From assembly GCF_016862995.1 (NCBI RefSeq), contig NZ_BOOA01000038.1, forward strand, positions 1 to 64,000: a DNA stretch of 64,000 bases. The letters run 5' to 3'. This stretch comes from Acrocarpospora phusangensis. Its GTDB lineage: Bacteria > Actinomycetota > Actinomycetes > Streptosporangiales > Streptosporangiaceae. Below, in pieces: positions 42,430 to 51,520 of this stretch (positions are counted from its first letter, which is position 1; the number at the start of each line of letters is the position of its first letter). The translations under genes and the position numbers were made by a program. The notes below the pieces were generated by a model. That model was not told the origin of the DNA. It did not search any database and saw only the letters and a program-made list of their open reading frames with translations.

Positions 42430-43100
42430 CGCTCACCCCACCGGCACAACCGAACACCCGCCCAGGCGACCCACTCCTCGTCCCCGTCCACCGCGGCAGA
42501 GACCCAGGGCACGCCCGCGATCGTCAGCCCTCGCCGATGTACGTCCCCGTAAGTTCTGGCCATAAGTCCGGACATAGCGGGCCGGGCGGCCAGCACCACC
42601 GTCCCAAGCCGCGCGACCCGCCCAAGCGCTTTCGTCAGTGCCCACGCCGACCCTCCGGTCTCCACGATCACACCGGGCGCGCGTCCGCCCTCCGCCGATC
42701 GCGGAAGATGGCCTCCGATTTCCTGGGGATCGCCCCTGGCAGGGCCCCTTTCGCCGGCAGCCGGCTTCGGAACAGTGACGCCCACTCGAGGGCCGGCTTC
42801 GAGGCCCGCCCGGAGTGTCGCCGCACACATGTCTCTGATCAGGGCGGCGAGCAGACCGCTGCCCTCGACCTCCACCTCAGCAAGCTGAGTGGCGTCCTCG
42901 TCGAGGGAATGCGGCAACGCGGCGACCCCCACCCGTGCGGCCACGGCCCGCGCGGTAGCAACCCACTCAGCCGCCGCCACATCCCGCACATCATCACTTG
43001 CCGGATAAATCCGCCCCCACGGACTGTCCCCACCATCCAGAAAGACCACGGAATCGACCGGAGGGCTCAGGCCCGCGGACGTCACCTGAACCCAAGGCAT
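42426..43100 (-). CDS. MDR dehydrogenase half-protein (Rossmann part only)
   Basis: 224 residues from ATG 43100 (GGAG eight bases upstream). It lacks the N-terminal GroES-like catalytic domain of MDR enzymes. The visible part has a degenerate nucleotide loop EGSGLLAALIRDM and, after a ~35-residue Gly/Arg/Pro-rich insertion (VPKPAAGERGPARGDPQEIG...), the well conserved VIVETGGSAWALTKALGRV and RLGTVVLAARPA. The insertion is at about the place where the repeats interrupt the bi-domain oxidoreductase. It is the first gene of the leftward operon with the glycosyltransferase and NRPS (4-bp overlap). It may work with another subunit or be a binding protein. Confidence 0.65.
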   Translation of the reverse strand: MPWVQVTSAGLSPPVDSVVFLDGGDSPWGRIYPASDDVRDVAAAEWVATARAVAARVGVAALPHSLDEDATQLAEVEVEGSGLLAALIRDMCAATLRAGLEAGPRVGVTVPKPAAGERGPARGDPQEIGGHLPRSAEGGRAPGVIVETGGSAWALTKALGRVARLGTVVLAARPAMSGLMARTYGDVHRRGLTIAGVPWVSAAVDGDEEWVAWAGVRLCRWGER

Positions 43101-43331
43101 AAACGATCTCCAGCGAATCCCCTGCCGGCGCCGTCGAGATCCTGCACCCTCGCCTGGTCCCCGCGACCGCGCCCAGCCATCCCCGCCCACGTCTCCCCGT
43201 CATAGTACGTTCGCCACAAGAAGCCGCATAGACACCTAAAGCCACCGAAACCCACCCCCATCGATCTAGTCGGACCGTCGATCGCGTCGTACATTCCTGA
43301 AGGGGTTCGGTGTGATCTCGGGGCGGTCGGA
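43101..43331. other. 231-bp divergent spacer between NRPS operon and flavoprotein gene
   Basis: No gene. It must contain promoters for both directions; a CGATC...CGATCG pair (about 43261-43287) is the only repeat noticed and no convincing -35/-10 pair stands out. Confidence 0.35.
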
Positions 43332-44660
43332 TTGTCAGCTGGCACGGAATTCGCTCACGGCAGTCCGGTCATGATCCTGGGCGCGGGGCTCGCGGGATTG
43401 GCCGCCGCGATGCGCCTGGGAGATCACCCCGTGCTGCTGGTCGAAAAGGAGGACACGGTCGGCGGCAAGGCGCGCAGCCATCGCCGGGCCGGATTCACCT
43501 TCGACGTCACCGGCCACTGGCTCGCATTCCGCGAGAACACCCTCCACGACCTGATATCCGGCTTGCTCGGCCGCGAGAACCTGGTCGAGATCGAACGCCG
43601 CGCCGCGGTCTGGACCCGGGGCGGCATGGTCCCGTACCCGTTCCAGGCGAACATTCACGGCCTGCCCTGGTTGATCAGGATCCGCTGCCTGGCCGGATTC
43701 GTGTGGGCGCGCCTGCGCAGAAGACGCGGCACCCCGGAGGCCGAAGGATTCGAGAACTTCGTGGTCGAACGTTTCGGGCGGGGAATGGCCACCCACTTCT
43801 TCATCCCGTACTACACGAAGTTCTGGGGTTTCTCGCTGGACGAGCTGAGGGCGGAATGGCTGTCCGGCTATTTTCCGATGCCGACGACCGCGCAGGTGCT
43901 CGGGGGCGCGCTGGGTTTCCGGCAGCGGCGGGTCGGCTACAACGCGCGCTTCACCTATCCCACCGAGGGCGGCATCGACACGCTGCCGCAGGCCATGCTC
44001 GCCACCTGCGCCGGCCGGGACGGCTTCGCGGTGCGCCTGTCGACCGCGGCCGAGGAGATCGACCTGACCCGGCGGCGGATCAGGCTCGGCGGTTCACCGG
44101 AGTGGCACGGCTGGCGGGAACTCGTCTCCACGCTGCCGCTGCCCGACCTGCTCGACCGCATCGTCGGCCTGCCCCCGCACGTCGCCGCCGCCCGCCGCGA
44201 CCTGCGCTCGATCCCGCTGCGCTACCTGAACATCGGCCTGCGCCGGCCGTCCCCGCTGCGTGAGCACTGGGTGTACACGCCGGAGGCGCACATCCCGTTC
44301 TACCGCATGGGCGTGTACACCAACGCGGTGCCGGCGATGGCGCCGCCGGGCTGCGCGGGCCTGTGGGTCGAGATGGCCGACCGCGACGGCCCGCTCGACG
44401 AGGCCGCCGTCGTGAAGGGCCTGATGGAGATCGGCGCGATCGCCGCGAGCGACGACGTGCTGTTCGTGGAGCAGCACGACATCGAGCACGCGTACGTGGT
44501 GTTCGACGACGCCCGCCAGGCCGCCGTGGACACGATCGTCTCCTGGCTGGCCGCCCACGGCGTGCACACCTGCGGCCGGTACGGCAGCTGGACGTACGGC
44601 TCGATGGGTGACGCCATCCTCGACGGATTCGCGGCCGCCGCCCGGGTGGCCGCATCCTAA
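43332..44660 (+). CDS. FAD-dependent oxidoreductase, UDP-galactopyranose mutase/amine-oxidase-like
   Basis: 442 residues from TTG 43332. FAD motif ILGAGLAGLAAAMRL (GxGxxG at residues 17-22), LVEKEDTVGGKARSH, and a VPYPFQANIHGLP segment of the kind seen in UDP-galactopyranose mutases and related sugar-locus flavoproteins. The C-terminus has GRYGSWTYGSMGDAILDG, the second FAD-contact region. UGM-like enzymes contract sugar rings; protoporphyrinogen-oxidase-like relatives are the alternative. It is divergent from the NRPS operon and followed at 27 bp by an acetyl esterase. It adds to the sugar theme of the locus. Confidence 0.82.
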   Translation: MSAGTEFAHGSPVMILGAGLAGLAAAMRLGDHPVLLVEKEDTVGGKARSHRRAGFTFDVTGHWLAFRENTLHDLISGLLGRENLVEIERRAAVWTRGGMVPYPFQANIHGLPWLIRIRCLAGFVWARLRRRRGTPEAEGFENFVVERFGRGMATHFFIPYYTKFWGFSLDELRAEWLSGYFPMPTTAQVLGGALGFRQRRVGYNARFTYPTEGGIDTLPQAMLATCAGRDGFAVRLSTAAEEIDLTRRRIRLGGSPEWHGWRELVSTLPLPDLLDRIVGLPPHVAAARRDLRSIPLRYLNIGLRRPSPLREHWVYTPEAHIPFYRMGVYTNAVPAMAPPGCAGLWVEMADRDGPLDEAAVVKGLMEIGAIAASDDVLFVEQHDIEHAYVVFDDARQAAVDTIVSWLAAHGVHTCGRYGSWTYGSMGDAILDGFAAAARVAAS

Positions 44661-44687
44661 CCCGCCGCCCCCTGACCGAGGAGCGCC

Positions 44688-45656
44688 ATGTTCTCCGACA
44701 TCCCCGCCGCCGACCTGGAGTCCTACCGCCCCGACCTGCCCGTCCCCGCCGACCTGGACGACTTCTGGAAGCAGACCCTCGCCGACGCCGCCCGCCACCC
44801 GCTCGGCGTGACCGCCACCGAGGTCACCGCCACCCCGCTACGCCTGATGACCGTGTACGACGTGACGTTCGCCGGCTTCGGCGGCCACCCCATCAAAGCC
44901 TGGTACCTCCTCCCCCGCGAGCCCACCCCCGCGGCCGCCACGATCGTCGAGTTCATCGGGTACGGCGGCGGCCGCGGCCTCCCCCACGAGCTGCTGTTCT
45001 GGTCGGCCGCCGGACACCCTCATCTGATCATGGACACCCGGGGCCAGGGCTCCGCGTGGCGGACCGGCGACACCGCCGACAGCGGCTCCCCCGGCACCCC
45101 GCACGTGCCCGGCTTCCTGACCGACGGCCTGCCCGACCGCGACCACTACTACTACCGGCGGCTGTTCACCGACGCCGTCCGCGCCGTGGACGCCGCCGCC
45201 CTGCTCCCGGGCAGCGACCCCGGCCGCCTGGTCACCACCGGCACCAGCCAGGGCGGCGCGCTCTCCCTCGTCACCGCGTCCCTGCACACCGGCGTCGCGG
45301 CCGCCATGCCGCACGTGCCGTTCCTCTGCCACATCCGCCATTCCGCCCAGGTCGCCACCACCGGGCCGTACCCGGAGCTGGTCAAGTGGTGCCACACCCA
45401 CCGCGGCCTCGCCGACCAGGCCTTCCGGGCGCTCGCCTACTTCGACGTCGCCACCCTGGCCGCCGCCGCCCGCTGCCCCGCCCACTTCGGCGTCGCCCTG
45501 CGCGACGAGACCTGCCCGGCCTCCGGCGTCTACGCCTGCGTCAACCGGTACGGCGGCCCGAAGGACGTCGTCGCCTACGAATGGAACGGCCACGAGGGCG
45601 GCGAGGCCCACCACCTCGCCCACCAGCACCGATGGCTGACCGAGACACTGTCATGA
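44688..45656 (+). CDS. Acetyl xylan esterase / cephalosporin-C deacetylase-type hydrolase
   Basis: 322 residues with GAGGAG before ATG 44688. Family features: FWKQTLADA near the N-terminus, FAGFGGHPIKAWYLLP, the oxyanion-region VEFIGYGGGRG, DTRGQGS, nucleophile elbow GTSQGGALS, acid VALRDETCP and His in EWNGHEGGE. AXE1/CAH enzymes remove acetyl groups from sugars and cephalosporins and are cytoplasmic hexamers. It could deacetylate the product or serve as a stand-alone release enzyme for the NRPS, which lacks a thioesterase (inference). The end overlaps the convergent TetR gene by six bases. Confidence 0.88.
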   Translation: MFSDIPAADLESYRPDLPVPADLDDFWKQTLADAARHPLGVTATEVTATPLRLMTVYDVTFAGFGGHPIKAWYLLPREPTPAAATIVEFIGYGGGRGLPHELLFWSAAGHPHLIMDTRGQGSAWRTGDTADSGSPGTPHVPGFLTDGLPDRDHYYYRRLFTDAVRAVDAAALLPGSDPGRLVTTGTSQGGALSLVTASLHTGVAAAMPHVPFLCHIRHSAQVATTGPYPELVKWCHTHRGLADQAFRALAYFDVATLAAAARCPAHFGVALRDETCPASGVYACVNRYGGPKDVVAYEWNGHEGGEAHHLAHQHRWLTETLS

Positions 45657-46304
45657 CCGGGCGAGCGCCTGGAGGCCGGCCAGGACCAGGTCGGCGACGG
45701 TGTCGGCGTGTTCGGCGATCGCGTCGGGCGCCATGGGGTCGCCGGTGCCGATGCGGCGGGCCAGCGCGGGCATGCTGAACGGCGCGGCCCCGCCGTGCGC
45801 GACCAGGAAGTGCAGCGTACGCACCGAGACCGGGGCGATGAGCCCTTCGTCCACCAGGCGGTTCAGGGGTGCGTTCATGGTGGCGAGCAGGGGTGCGACG
45901 TGGCGGTCGTACAGGTAGTCGAGGCGGGGGCTGTCGGCGATGCTCTCGACGGTGACCAGGCGGAGGATCTCCGGGCGGGCGGCGTGGACCAGGATGAAAC
46001 GGCGGATGATCCGGCGCACCTGCTCCAGCGGGCCGCCCGTGACGTCGTCCAGTTCGGGCAGGAGCTGGGCGGCGACCTGGCCGAAGGCCCAGTCGACCGT
46101 GGCGTACCAGAGTTTCTCCTTGGAGCCGAAGCGCTGGTGCACGAGGTTGTGGCTGACGCCCAGCTCCCGGTTGAGCGCGGCCACGGACGCGCCGTCGTAG
46201 CCGCTGTCGGCGAACATCCGCAGCGCGCCGGCCAGGATCTGGTCGGCGGGCGCCGGGCACAGCTCCGCCGGCGGGCGGCCGGCGCGCGCCTTCGGAGTGC
46301 TCAT
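45651..46304 (-). CDS. TetR family regulator with twin operators
   Basis: 217 residues. HTH at about residues 22-65 (ILAGALRMFADSGYDGASVAALNRELGVSHNLVHQRFGSKEKL, in pieces). The C-terminal region is typical of TetR proteins of undefined ligand. On the minus strand TTGATG, 18 bases, then TAGGCT ends six bases before the ATG, so the mRNA is probably leaderless. Two 16-bp palindromes at 46326-46363 cover this promoter, indicating autoregulation; the divergent kinase gene may be a second target. Confidence 0.88.
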   Translation of the reverse strand: MSTPKARAGRPPAELCPAPADQILAGALRMFADSGYDGASVAALNRELGVSHNLVHQRFGSKEKLWYATVDWAFGQVAAQLLPELDDVTGGPLEQVRRIIRRFILVHAARPEILRLVTVESIADSPRLDYLYDRHVAPLLATMNAPLNRLVDEGLIAPVSVRTLHFLVAHGGAAPFSMPALARRIGTGDPMAPDAIAEHADTVADLVLAGLQALARS

Positions 46305-46325
46305 GGGTAAAGCCTATCCAAAAAA

Positions 46326-46363
46326 GTTGACACCCATCAACATAAAGGTTGATACTCATCAAC
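46326..46363. promoter_or_regulatory. Tandem TetR operators
   Basis: GTTGACACCCATCAAC (46326-46341) and GTTGATACTCATCAAC (46348-46363) have GTTGAY/ATCAAC arms with a 4-base centre, and their centres lie 22 bp (two helical turns) apart. On the + strand TTGACA with a 17-base spacer to TGATAC also overlaps them. Confidence 0.75.
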
Positions 46364-46497
46364 ATACTAGCTAAAGCGCACGTCAAAGAGGGTATCTCCG
46401 GTGACTGCCGACCATGATGTCTGCGAGACGCGCCCGTTACGCCGTCCCTGACGACGGAGACGGGGGAACTTGGCGTGATCATGAAAGGTAAGTCACT

Positions 46498-47691
<1,194 letters not shown>

Positions 47692-47773
47692 GACTCGTGC
47701 AGCCAGGTACACGCGATTAGGTCCGCCCAGGTCAGTGCTGCCGGGCCGGCGGGACGTCGGCGATACTGTGGGC

Positions 47774-48613
47774 GTGGAGTACGTGTCCCGAGTGCCGCGA
47801 CCGCCGCTGGACGGGCTGATCGACGACCTTTACTACCTGGAGGGTGCGCCGCCGTACGCCCGGCTGACGCTGCCGCCGAGTCCGTCGGCGTTGCTCATCG
47901 TCAACCTCGGGGCGCCGTTCCGCATCCGCGCTGGCACCGACATCGAGACGGCCGAGTACGCCGACGGCTGCGTGGTCACCATGCCCACCCGCGCCTTCGA
48001 GTTCGGCTATCCACCAGGGACCCGGTCAGTCGGCGTGCACTTCAAACCGTGGGGGCCGGCGTCCTTCCTGCCGATGCCCGCGGCCGAGCTGTGTGACCGG
48101 CCGGTGACGGTGGAGCAGGTTTGGGGCCGGCCCGCCATCGCTGAGCTGCGAGACCGGCTGGCCACGGCGGACGGACCGCACGAGATGCTGACGCTGCTCG
48201 AGGAGGAGCTGATGCGACGGCTGCGCGAGATCGCCGGCCTGGAGCTGGTCCGCCATGCGAGCGGCGTCATCGCGGCGGCCGGCGGAGCGGTGGCGATCGG
48301 CGACCTGAGCGTGGCAGCCGGTGTCAGCAGCACCCATCTGGCGCGGCGGTTCAGGGAGCTGATCGGCGTCACGCCGAAGCGGCTGGCCCGCACTTACCGC
48401 TTCACCGCCACCGTGTTCGCGATCAACCCCGCCGGGCCGATCGACTGGGGCGACCTCGCCGGGGGCGCAGGCTACTTCGACCAGGCGCACTTCGGCCACG
48501 AGTTCCGGGAGTTCACCGGGCTCACGCCGACCCGGTACATCGAAGTCCGGCGGCGGTTCCTGCGCGAACATCCCGGCCACGTGCTGGACGGCTGGCCGCT
48601 GCCGGCCGATTGA
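47774..48613 (+). CDS. AraC family transcriptional regulator
   Basis: 279 residues from GTG 47774. TACTGT (47764-47769) just upstream suggests a leaderless or near-leaderless message. The N-terminal sensor is beta-rich (RLTLPPSPSALLIVNLGAPFRI). The C-terminal double HTH covers ~180-265: IGDLSVAAGVSSTHLARRFRELIG and GAGYFDQAHFGHEFREFTGLTP. It lies 66 bp upstream of the DHFR-like gene in the same direction, a common AraC/RibD-C pairing, so it probably controls that gene. Confidence 0.87.
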   Translation: MEYVSRVPRPPLDGLIDDLYYLEGAPPYARLTLPPSPSALLIVNLGAPFRIRAGTDIETAEYADGCVVTMPTRAFEFGYPPGTRSVGVHFKPWGPASFLPMPAAELCDRPVTVEQVWGRPAIAELRDRLATADGPHEMLTLLEEELMRRLREIAGLELVRHASGVIAAAGGAVAIGDLSVAAGVSSTHLARRFRELIGVTPKRLARTYRFTATVFAINPAGPIDWGDLAGGAGYFDQAHFGHEFREFTGLTPTRYIEVRRRFLREHPGHVLDGWPLPAD

Positions 48614-48679
48614 TTTCTTACAAGAGCCCCAGCTCACGACCCGCTAATTTGAGGGCACCCCAAAGCAGAGGAGAGCCCC

Positions 48680-49264
48680 GTGGGCAAGGTGGTCATGTAC
48701 AGCTCGGTGTCGGTGGACGGCTTCTTGGCGGACGAGAATGATCAGCCAGGACCGCTGTTCGCCTGGTTGACCAGCGGTGACGTCCCGTTGGACGAGAGCG
48801 GCGTGCTGAAGGTGTCGCAGACGACCTACGACTACACGCGGCCGTACTGGGACCAGATCGGGGTCACGATCGCCGGCCGCCGTGTCTTCGACCTGACGGA
48901 CGGCTGGGACGGGAAGCCGCCGAGCGGGATCGACCACGTGGTCGTCGTGACGCACCGGCCGATGCCCGAGGGCTGGGACCCCGAGGCGCCGTTTCACTTC
49001 GTCGACGGCGTCGAGGCGGCCATGGCCAAGGCGCAGAAGCTTGCGGGTGACCGCATGGTCGAGGTCGCCGCCGGCGACGTCGGTGGCCAGATGCTTGCCG
49101 CGGGTCTGGTCGACGAGGTGCGTATGGACGTCGTACCCGTGGTGTTCGGGTCCGGCAAGCGCTTCTTCGGGCCGGTCGACGCGCAGCACCTGTTGGAGGA
49201 TCCTGACGTGGTGATTCAGGGCAACCGGGTGCTTCACCTGCGCTACCGGGTGCGGGCCTCCTGA
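48680..49264 (+). CDS. Dihydrofolate reductase family (RibD C-terminal domain) protein
   Basis: 194 residues from GTG 48680 (GAGGAG upstream). It starts GKVVMYSSVSVDGFLADEND, the typical opening of stand-alone RibD-C/YyaP-type proteins, and has VTIAGRRVFDLTDGW, VVVVTHRP and the NADPH-region VAAGDVGGQMLAAGLVDEVRMDVVPVVFGSGKRFF (in pieces). An NADPH-dependent reductase of unknown substrate; true folate or riboflavin activity is not implied. Confidence 0.88.
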   Translation: MGKVVMYSSVSVDGFLADENDQPGPLFAWLTSGDVPLDESGVLKVSQTTYDYTRPYWDQIGVTIAGRRVFDLTDGWDGKPPSGIDHVVVVTHRPMPEGWDPEAPFHFVDGVEAAMAKAQKLAGDRMVEVAAGDVGGQMLAAGLVDEVRMDVVPVVFGSGKRFFGPVDAQHLLEDPDVVIQGNRVLHLRYRVRAS

Positions 49265-49383
49265 CAATTCACGTTCGAGGGCTGTGATATTTCGACCGGT
49301 GACAGTCGGGAAATGCCCATGTTTGACGGCGGATACGCGAAGGTACGATGCGGACGACGTAAAACAGCGGGAGGAATCCTCGT

Positions 49384-50595
49384 ATGTCAAATACGGCCGT
49401 TCCGTTCGAGCTATTCAGTCCCGACTATTTTCGCGATCCGTATACGGCACTCGACTGGCTGCGAGTGAACTCACCCGTGCACCGGTACGTCTTCCCGGTG
49501 GGCGACGTCCCCATGTGGGTCGTGACCAGGTACGACGACGCCATGGCGATCCTCGCCGACACCCGGTTCAGCACGGCGGAGTGGCGCGGCAGCCCCGAAT
49601 TCCAGGCGGCCGGACTGTCCGTCAGCGGCGGCACGATCCTCGCGCAGACCATTCCCGGCTTGGACCCGCCGCAGCACACCAGGGTCCGCCGCTGCGCCAT
49701 GAGCGCGTTCACCCCGCGTAATGTCGAACGCTGGCGGGACGATATCCGCCGCATCATCGACCAGACCATTCAGGATTGGGAACCGGGCCAGGAGAAGGAC
49801 CTGGTCGCGGAGTTCGCCGCGCCGATTCCGCCCGCGGTGATCGCGACACGGCTCGGTTTCACGATGGAGCGGCGGGCAGAGCTCGCGAGGGACGTGGAGC
49901 TGCTCATCTCCACGGAGCCGGAGGACTTTCCGCGCATTCCGGGGGCGCGGCAGCGCCTCGTCGACTACGGGCGCGAACTCGTCGCCATGAAACGGGCCGA
50001 ACCCGGCGACGACCTCACGTCCGCCTTCATCCGGGCCGCGGACGAGGAAAGCAAGATCACTGAGGATGAGCTGACCGCCCTCGTCATCATCATGGTCATC
50101 GCGGGTGTCGGGACGACCAAGATGTTCATCACCAACGCGATACTCGCCCTGCTGGACCATCCCGACCAGCGCAAGATGATCGCCGACGACCCCGCCATCC
50201 TGGCCGGCTCCGGCATCGAGGAGCTGCTCCGCTACGAGTCCCCGGTCGCGTCGGTGCCGTGGCGGTTCCCCACCGAGTCCATCCGCGTACGGGACGTGGA
50301 GATCCCGGCCGGCGAGCCGGTCATGGTCATGATCGCGTCAGCCAACCGCGACCCCGACGTCTTCGACGACCCGCATCGCCTCGACCTCACCCGGACCGGA
50401 CCGCGCCACCTCGGCCTGGGTCACGGCATCCACAACTGCCTCGGCGCGGCCGTCGCCCGGCTGATCAGCGGGATGGCCCTGGGCACACTCGTCGAACGTT
50501 TCCCGGACCTGCGGCTCGCCATCCCACGGGAGCACGTACGCCGGAACGAGATCTGGGCGTTGAACGACTACCGCGCTCTCCCCGTCATCCTCTGA
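49384..50595 (+). CDS. Cytochrome P450 with atypical I-helix
   Basis: 403 residues with GGGAGGAA before the ATG. Heme-binding loop GLGHGIHNCLG (Cys ligand present; the usual Phe is Leu), ExxR EELLR and a C-helix HTRVRR are intact. The I-helix reads AGVGTT where bacterial P450s have AG(H/x)(E/D)TT: the acidic residue that helps oxygen activation is Gly, while the following Thr is kept. This may mean an unusual reaction (peroxide use, C-C coupling) or a tuned proton path. The stop overlaps the start of a ferredoxin (TGATG), its obvious electron donor. Confidence 0.93.
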   Translation: MSNTAVPFELFSPDYFRDPYTALDWLRVNSPVHRYVFPVGDVPMWVVTRYDDAMAILADTRFSTAEWRGSPEFQAAGLSVSGGTILAQTIPGLDPPQHTRVRRCAMSAFTPRNVERWRDDIRRIIDQTIQDWEPGQEKDLVAEFAAPIPPAVIATRLGFTMERRAELARDVELLISTEPEDFPRIPGARQRLVDYGRELVAMKRAEPGDDLTSAFIRAADEESKITEDELTALVIIMVIAGVGTTKMFITNAILALLDHPDQRKMIADDPAILAGSGIEELLRYESPVASVPWRFPTESIRVRDVEIPAGEPVMVMIASANRDPDVFDDPHRLDLTRTGPRHLGLGHGIHNCLGAAVARLISGMALGTLVERFPDLRLAIPREHVRRNEIWALNDYRALPVIL

Positions 50596-50807
50596 TGGCC
50601 TGGCATCTGGAGGTGGACCGAGCCTTGTGCTTCGGCACGGGGCTCTGTTCCGCGACCGCGCCCGAGCTGTTCACCCTCGGCCCGGACGGCTACGCCGTGC
50701 CGCGCGAGAGTGAACTCACCGACCCGGCCGACATCTCGGTGGCCGAGGAGGTGGCGGAATGCTGTCCCCGCGAAGCGATCATCCTCCGCCGGGCGGACCC
50801 CGGCTGA
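50595..50807 (+). CDS. 3Fe-4S-type ferredoxin, P450 partner
   Basis: 70 residues starting at the ATG that overlaps the P450 stop. Cluster ligands: C-x5-C in LCFGTGLCSATAP and the distal Cys before Pro in AECCPREAI, the pattern of actinomycete [3Fe-4S] ferredoxins dedicated to P450s. A second Cys precedes the CP motif. It shuttles electrons from a ferredoxin reductase, not encoded here, to the P450. Confidence 0.9.
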   Translation: MAWHLEVDRALCFGTGLCSATAPELFTLGPDGYAVPRESELTDPADISVAEEVAECCPREAIILRRADPG

Positions 50808-50810
50808 GCC

Positions 50811-51359
50811 TCACGTCATCGTGACGCTGACGGGCAGGGTCCAGCCCTGGCGGCAGACCTTGCGGACCGGGAACACCTCGTCGCAGCCGTGCACCCAGAA
50901 GGTGATCTTCAGGCCCTTGCCGACGTTGACGGCGTACCGTCCTGAGGTGCCGCCCGGCATGGGCGTGCCCAGGACGGTCCCGCCGTTGGAGAGGTCACCG
51001 GTGACCTGGAAGTACTCGTAGTGGAACGGATCGGTCGGCCCCCAGCGGAAGACGGCCTGCTTGTTCTTCTGGAACGCGGCGACGATCATGCGTTCGCCCT
51101 GCTTGGGGCTCCAGGCGATCTGCCCGTGTTCGAAGCGCTGCTTGCGGCCGGTCATGTTGGCCGGCGTGTACTCCTCGACGGTCGCGCAGCCGAACCAGCT
51201 GTCGGCTCCGCCGAGTGCCCGCCAGTAGTCGCCGATCAGCCCGTACGGCTGGATGGCGCAGGTCCTGGCGGCGGCGGGCGGCGCGGTGACGGCCACACTC
51301 AGGAGAGCGGCCGCGGTCATCCCGGTGGCGGTGGCGGTGCGCCAGATCTTCGTTCCCAT
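50811..51359 (-). CDS. Secreted LGFP-repeat-like protein
   Basis: 182 residues. A Sec signal peptide covers residues 1-~32 (basic start, AAALLSVAVTAPPAAA, cleavage after AAA). The mature part has an LGFP-like unit, YWRALGGADSWFGCATVEEY with ERMIVAAFQ and GQIAWSPKQG, a motif linked to cell-wall-associated actinobacterial proteins. Four Cys may form disulfides (C34, C58 and two near the C-terminus). It is probably extracellular and binds cell envelope or a small molecule; no catalytic residues are seen. Confidence 0.75.
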   Translation of the reverse strand: MGTKIWRTATATGMTAAALLSVAVTAPPAAARTCAIQPYGLIGDYWRALGGADSWFGCATVEEYTPANMTGRKQRFEHGQIAWSPKQGERMIVAAFQKNKQAVFRWGPTDPFHYEYFQVTGDLSNGGTVLGTPMPGGTSGRYAVNVGKGLKITFWVHGCDEVFPVRKVCRQGWTLPVSVTMT

Positions 51360-51466
51360 GATTCCTCCTCGGTGTCTCTTCGACCGTAGGAAGAATCGGC
51401 CCGCCGGGGATCATGGCTGCCCATGCGAATCAGTAGGGCCAGCCCTGCCCCGGCTTGAGGGTCCAT

Positions 51467-51483
51467 ATACCCACCCGGGGTAT
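51467..51483. promoter_or_regulatory. ATACCC-N5-GGGTAT dyad (CsoR/CstR-like operator shape)
   Basis: A perfect 6-bp inverted repeat with a GC-rich centre, 37 bp before the PLP-lyase start. CsoR/RcnR/CstR-family repressors use GC tracts flanked by such AT ends; no gene of that family is in the window. Confidence 0.45.
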
Positions 51484-51520
51484 GGTTTGAGGCAAAGGCA
51501 TCACGAGCGATGGAGTCCCC

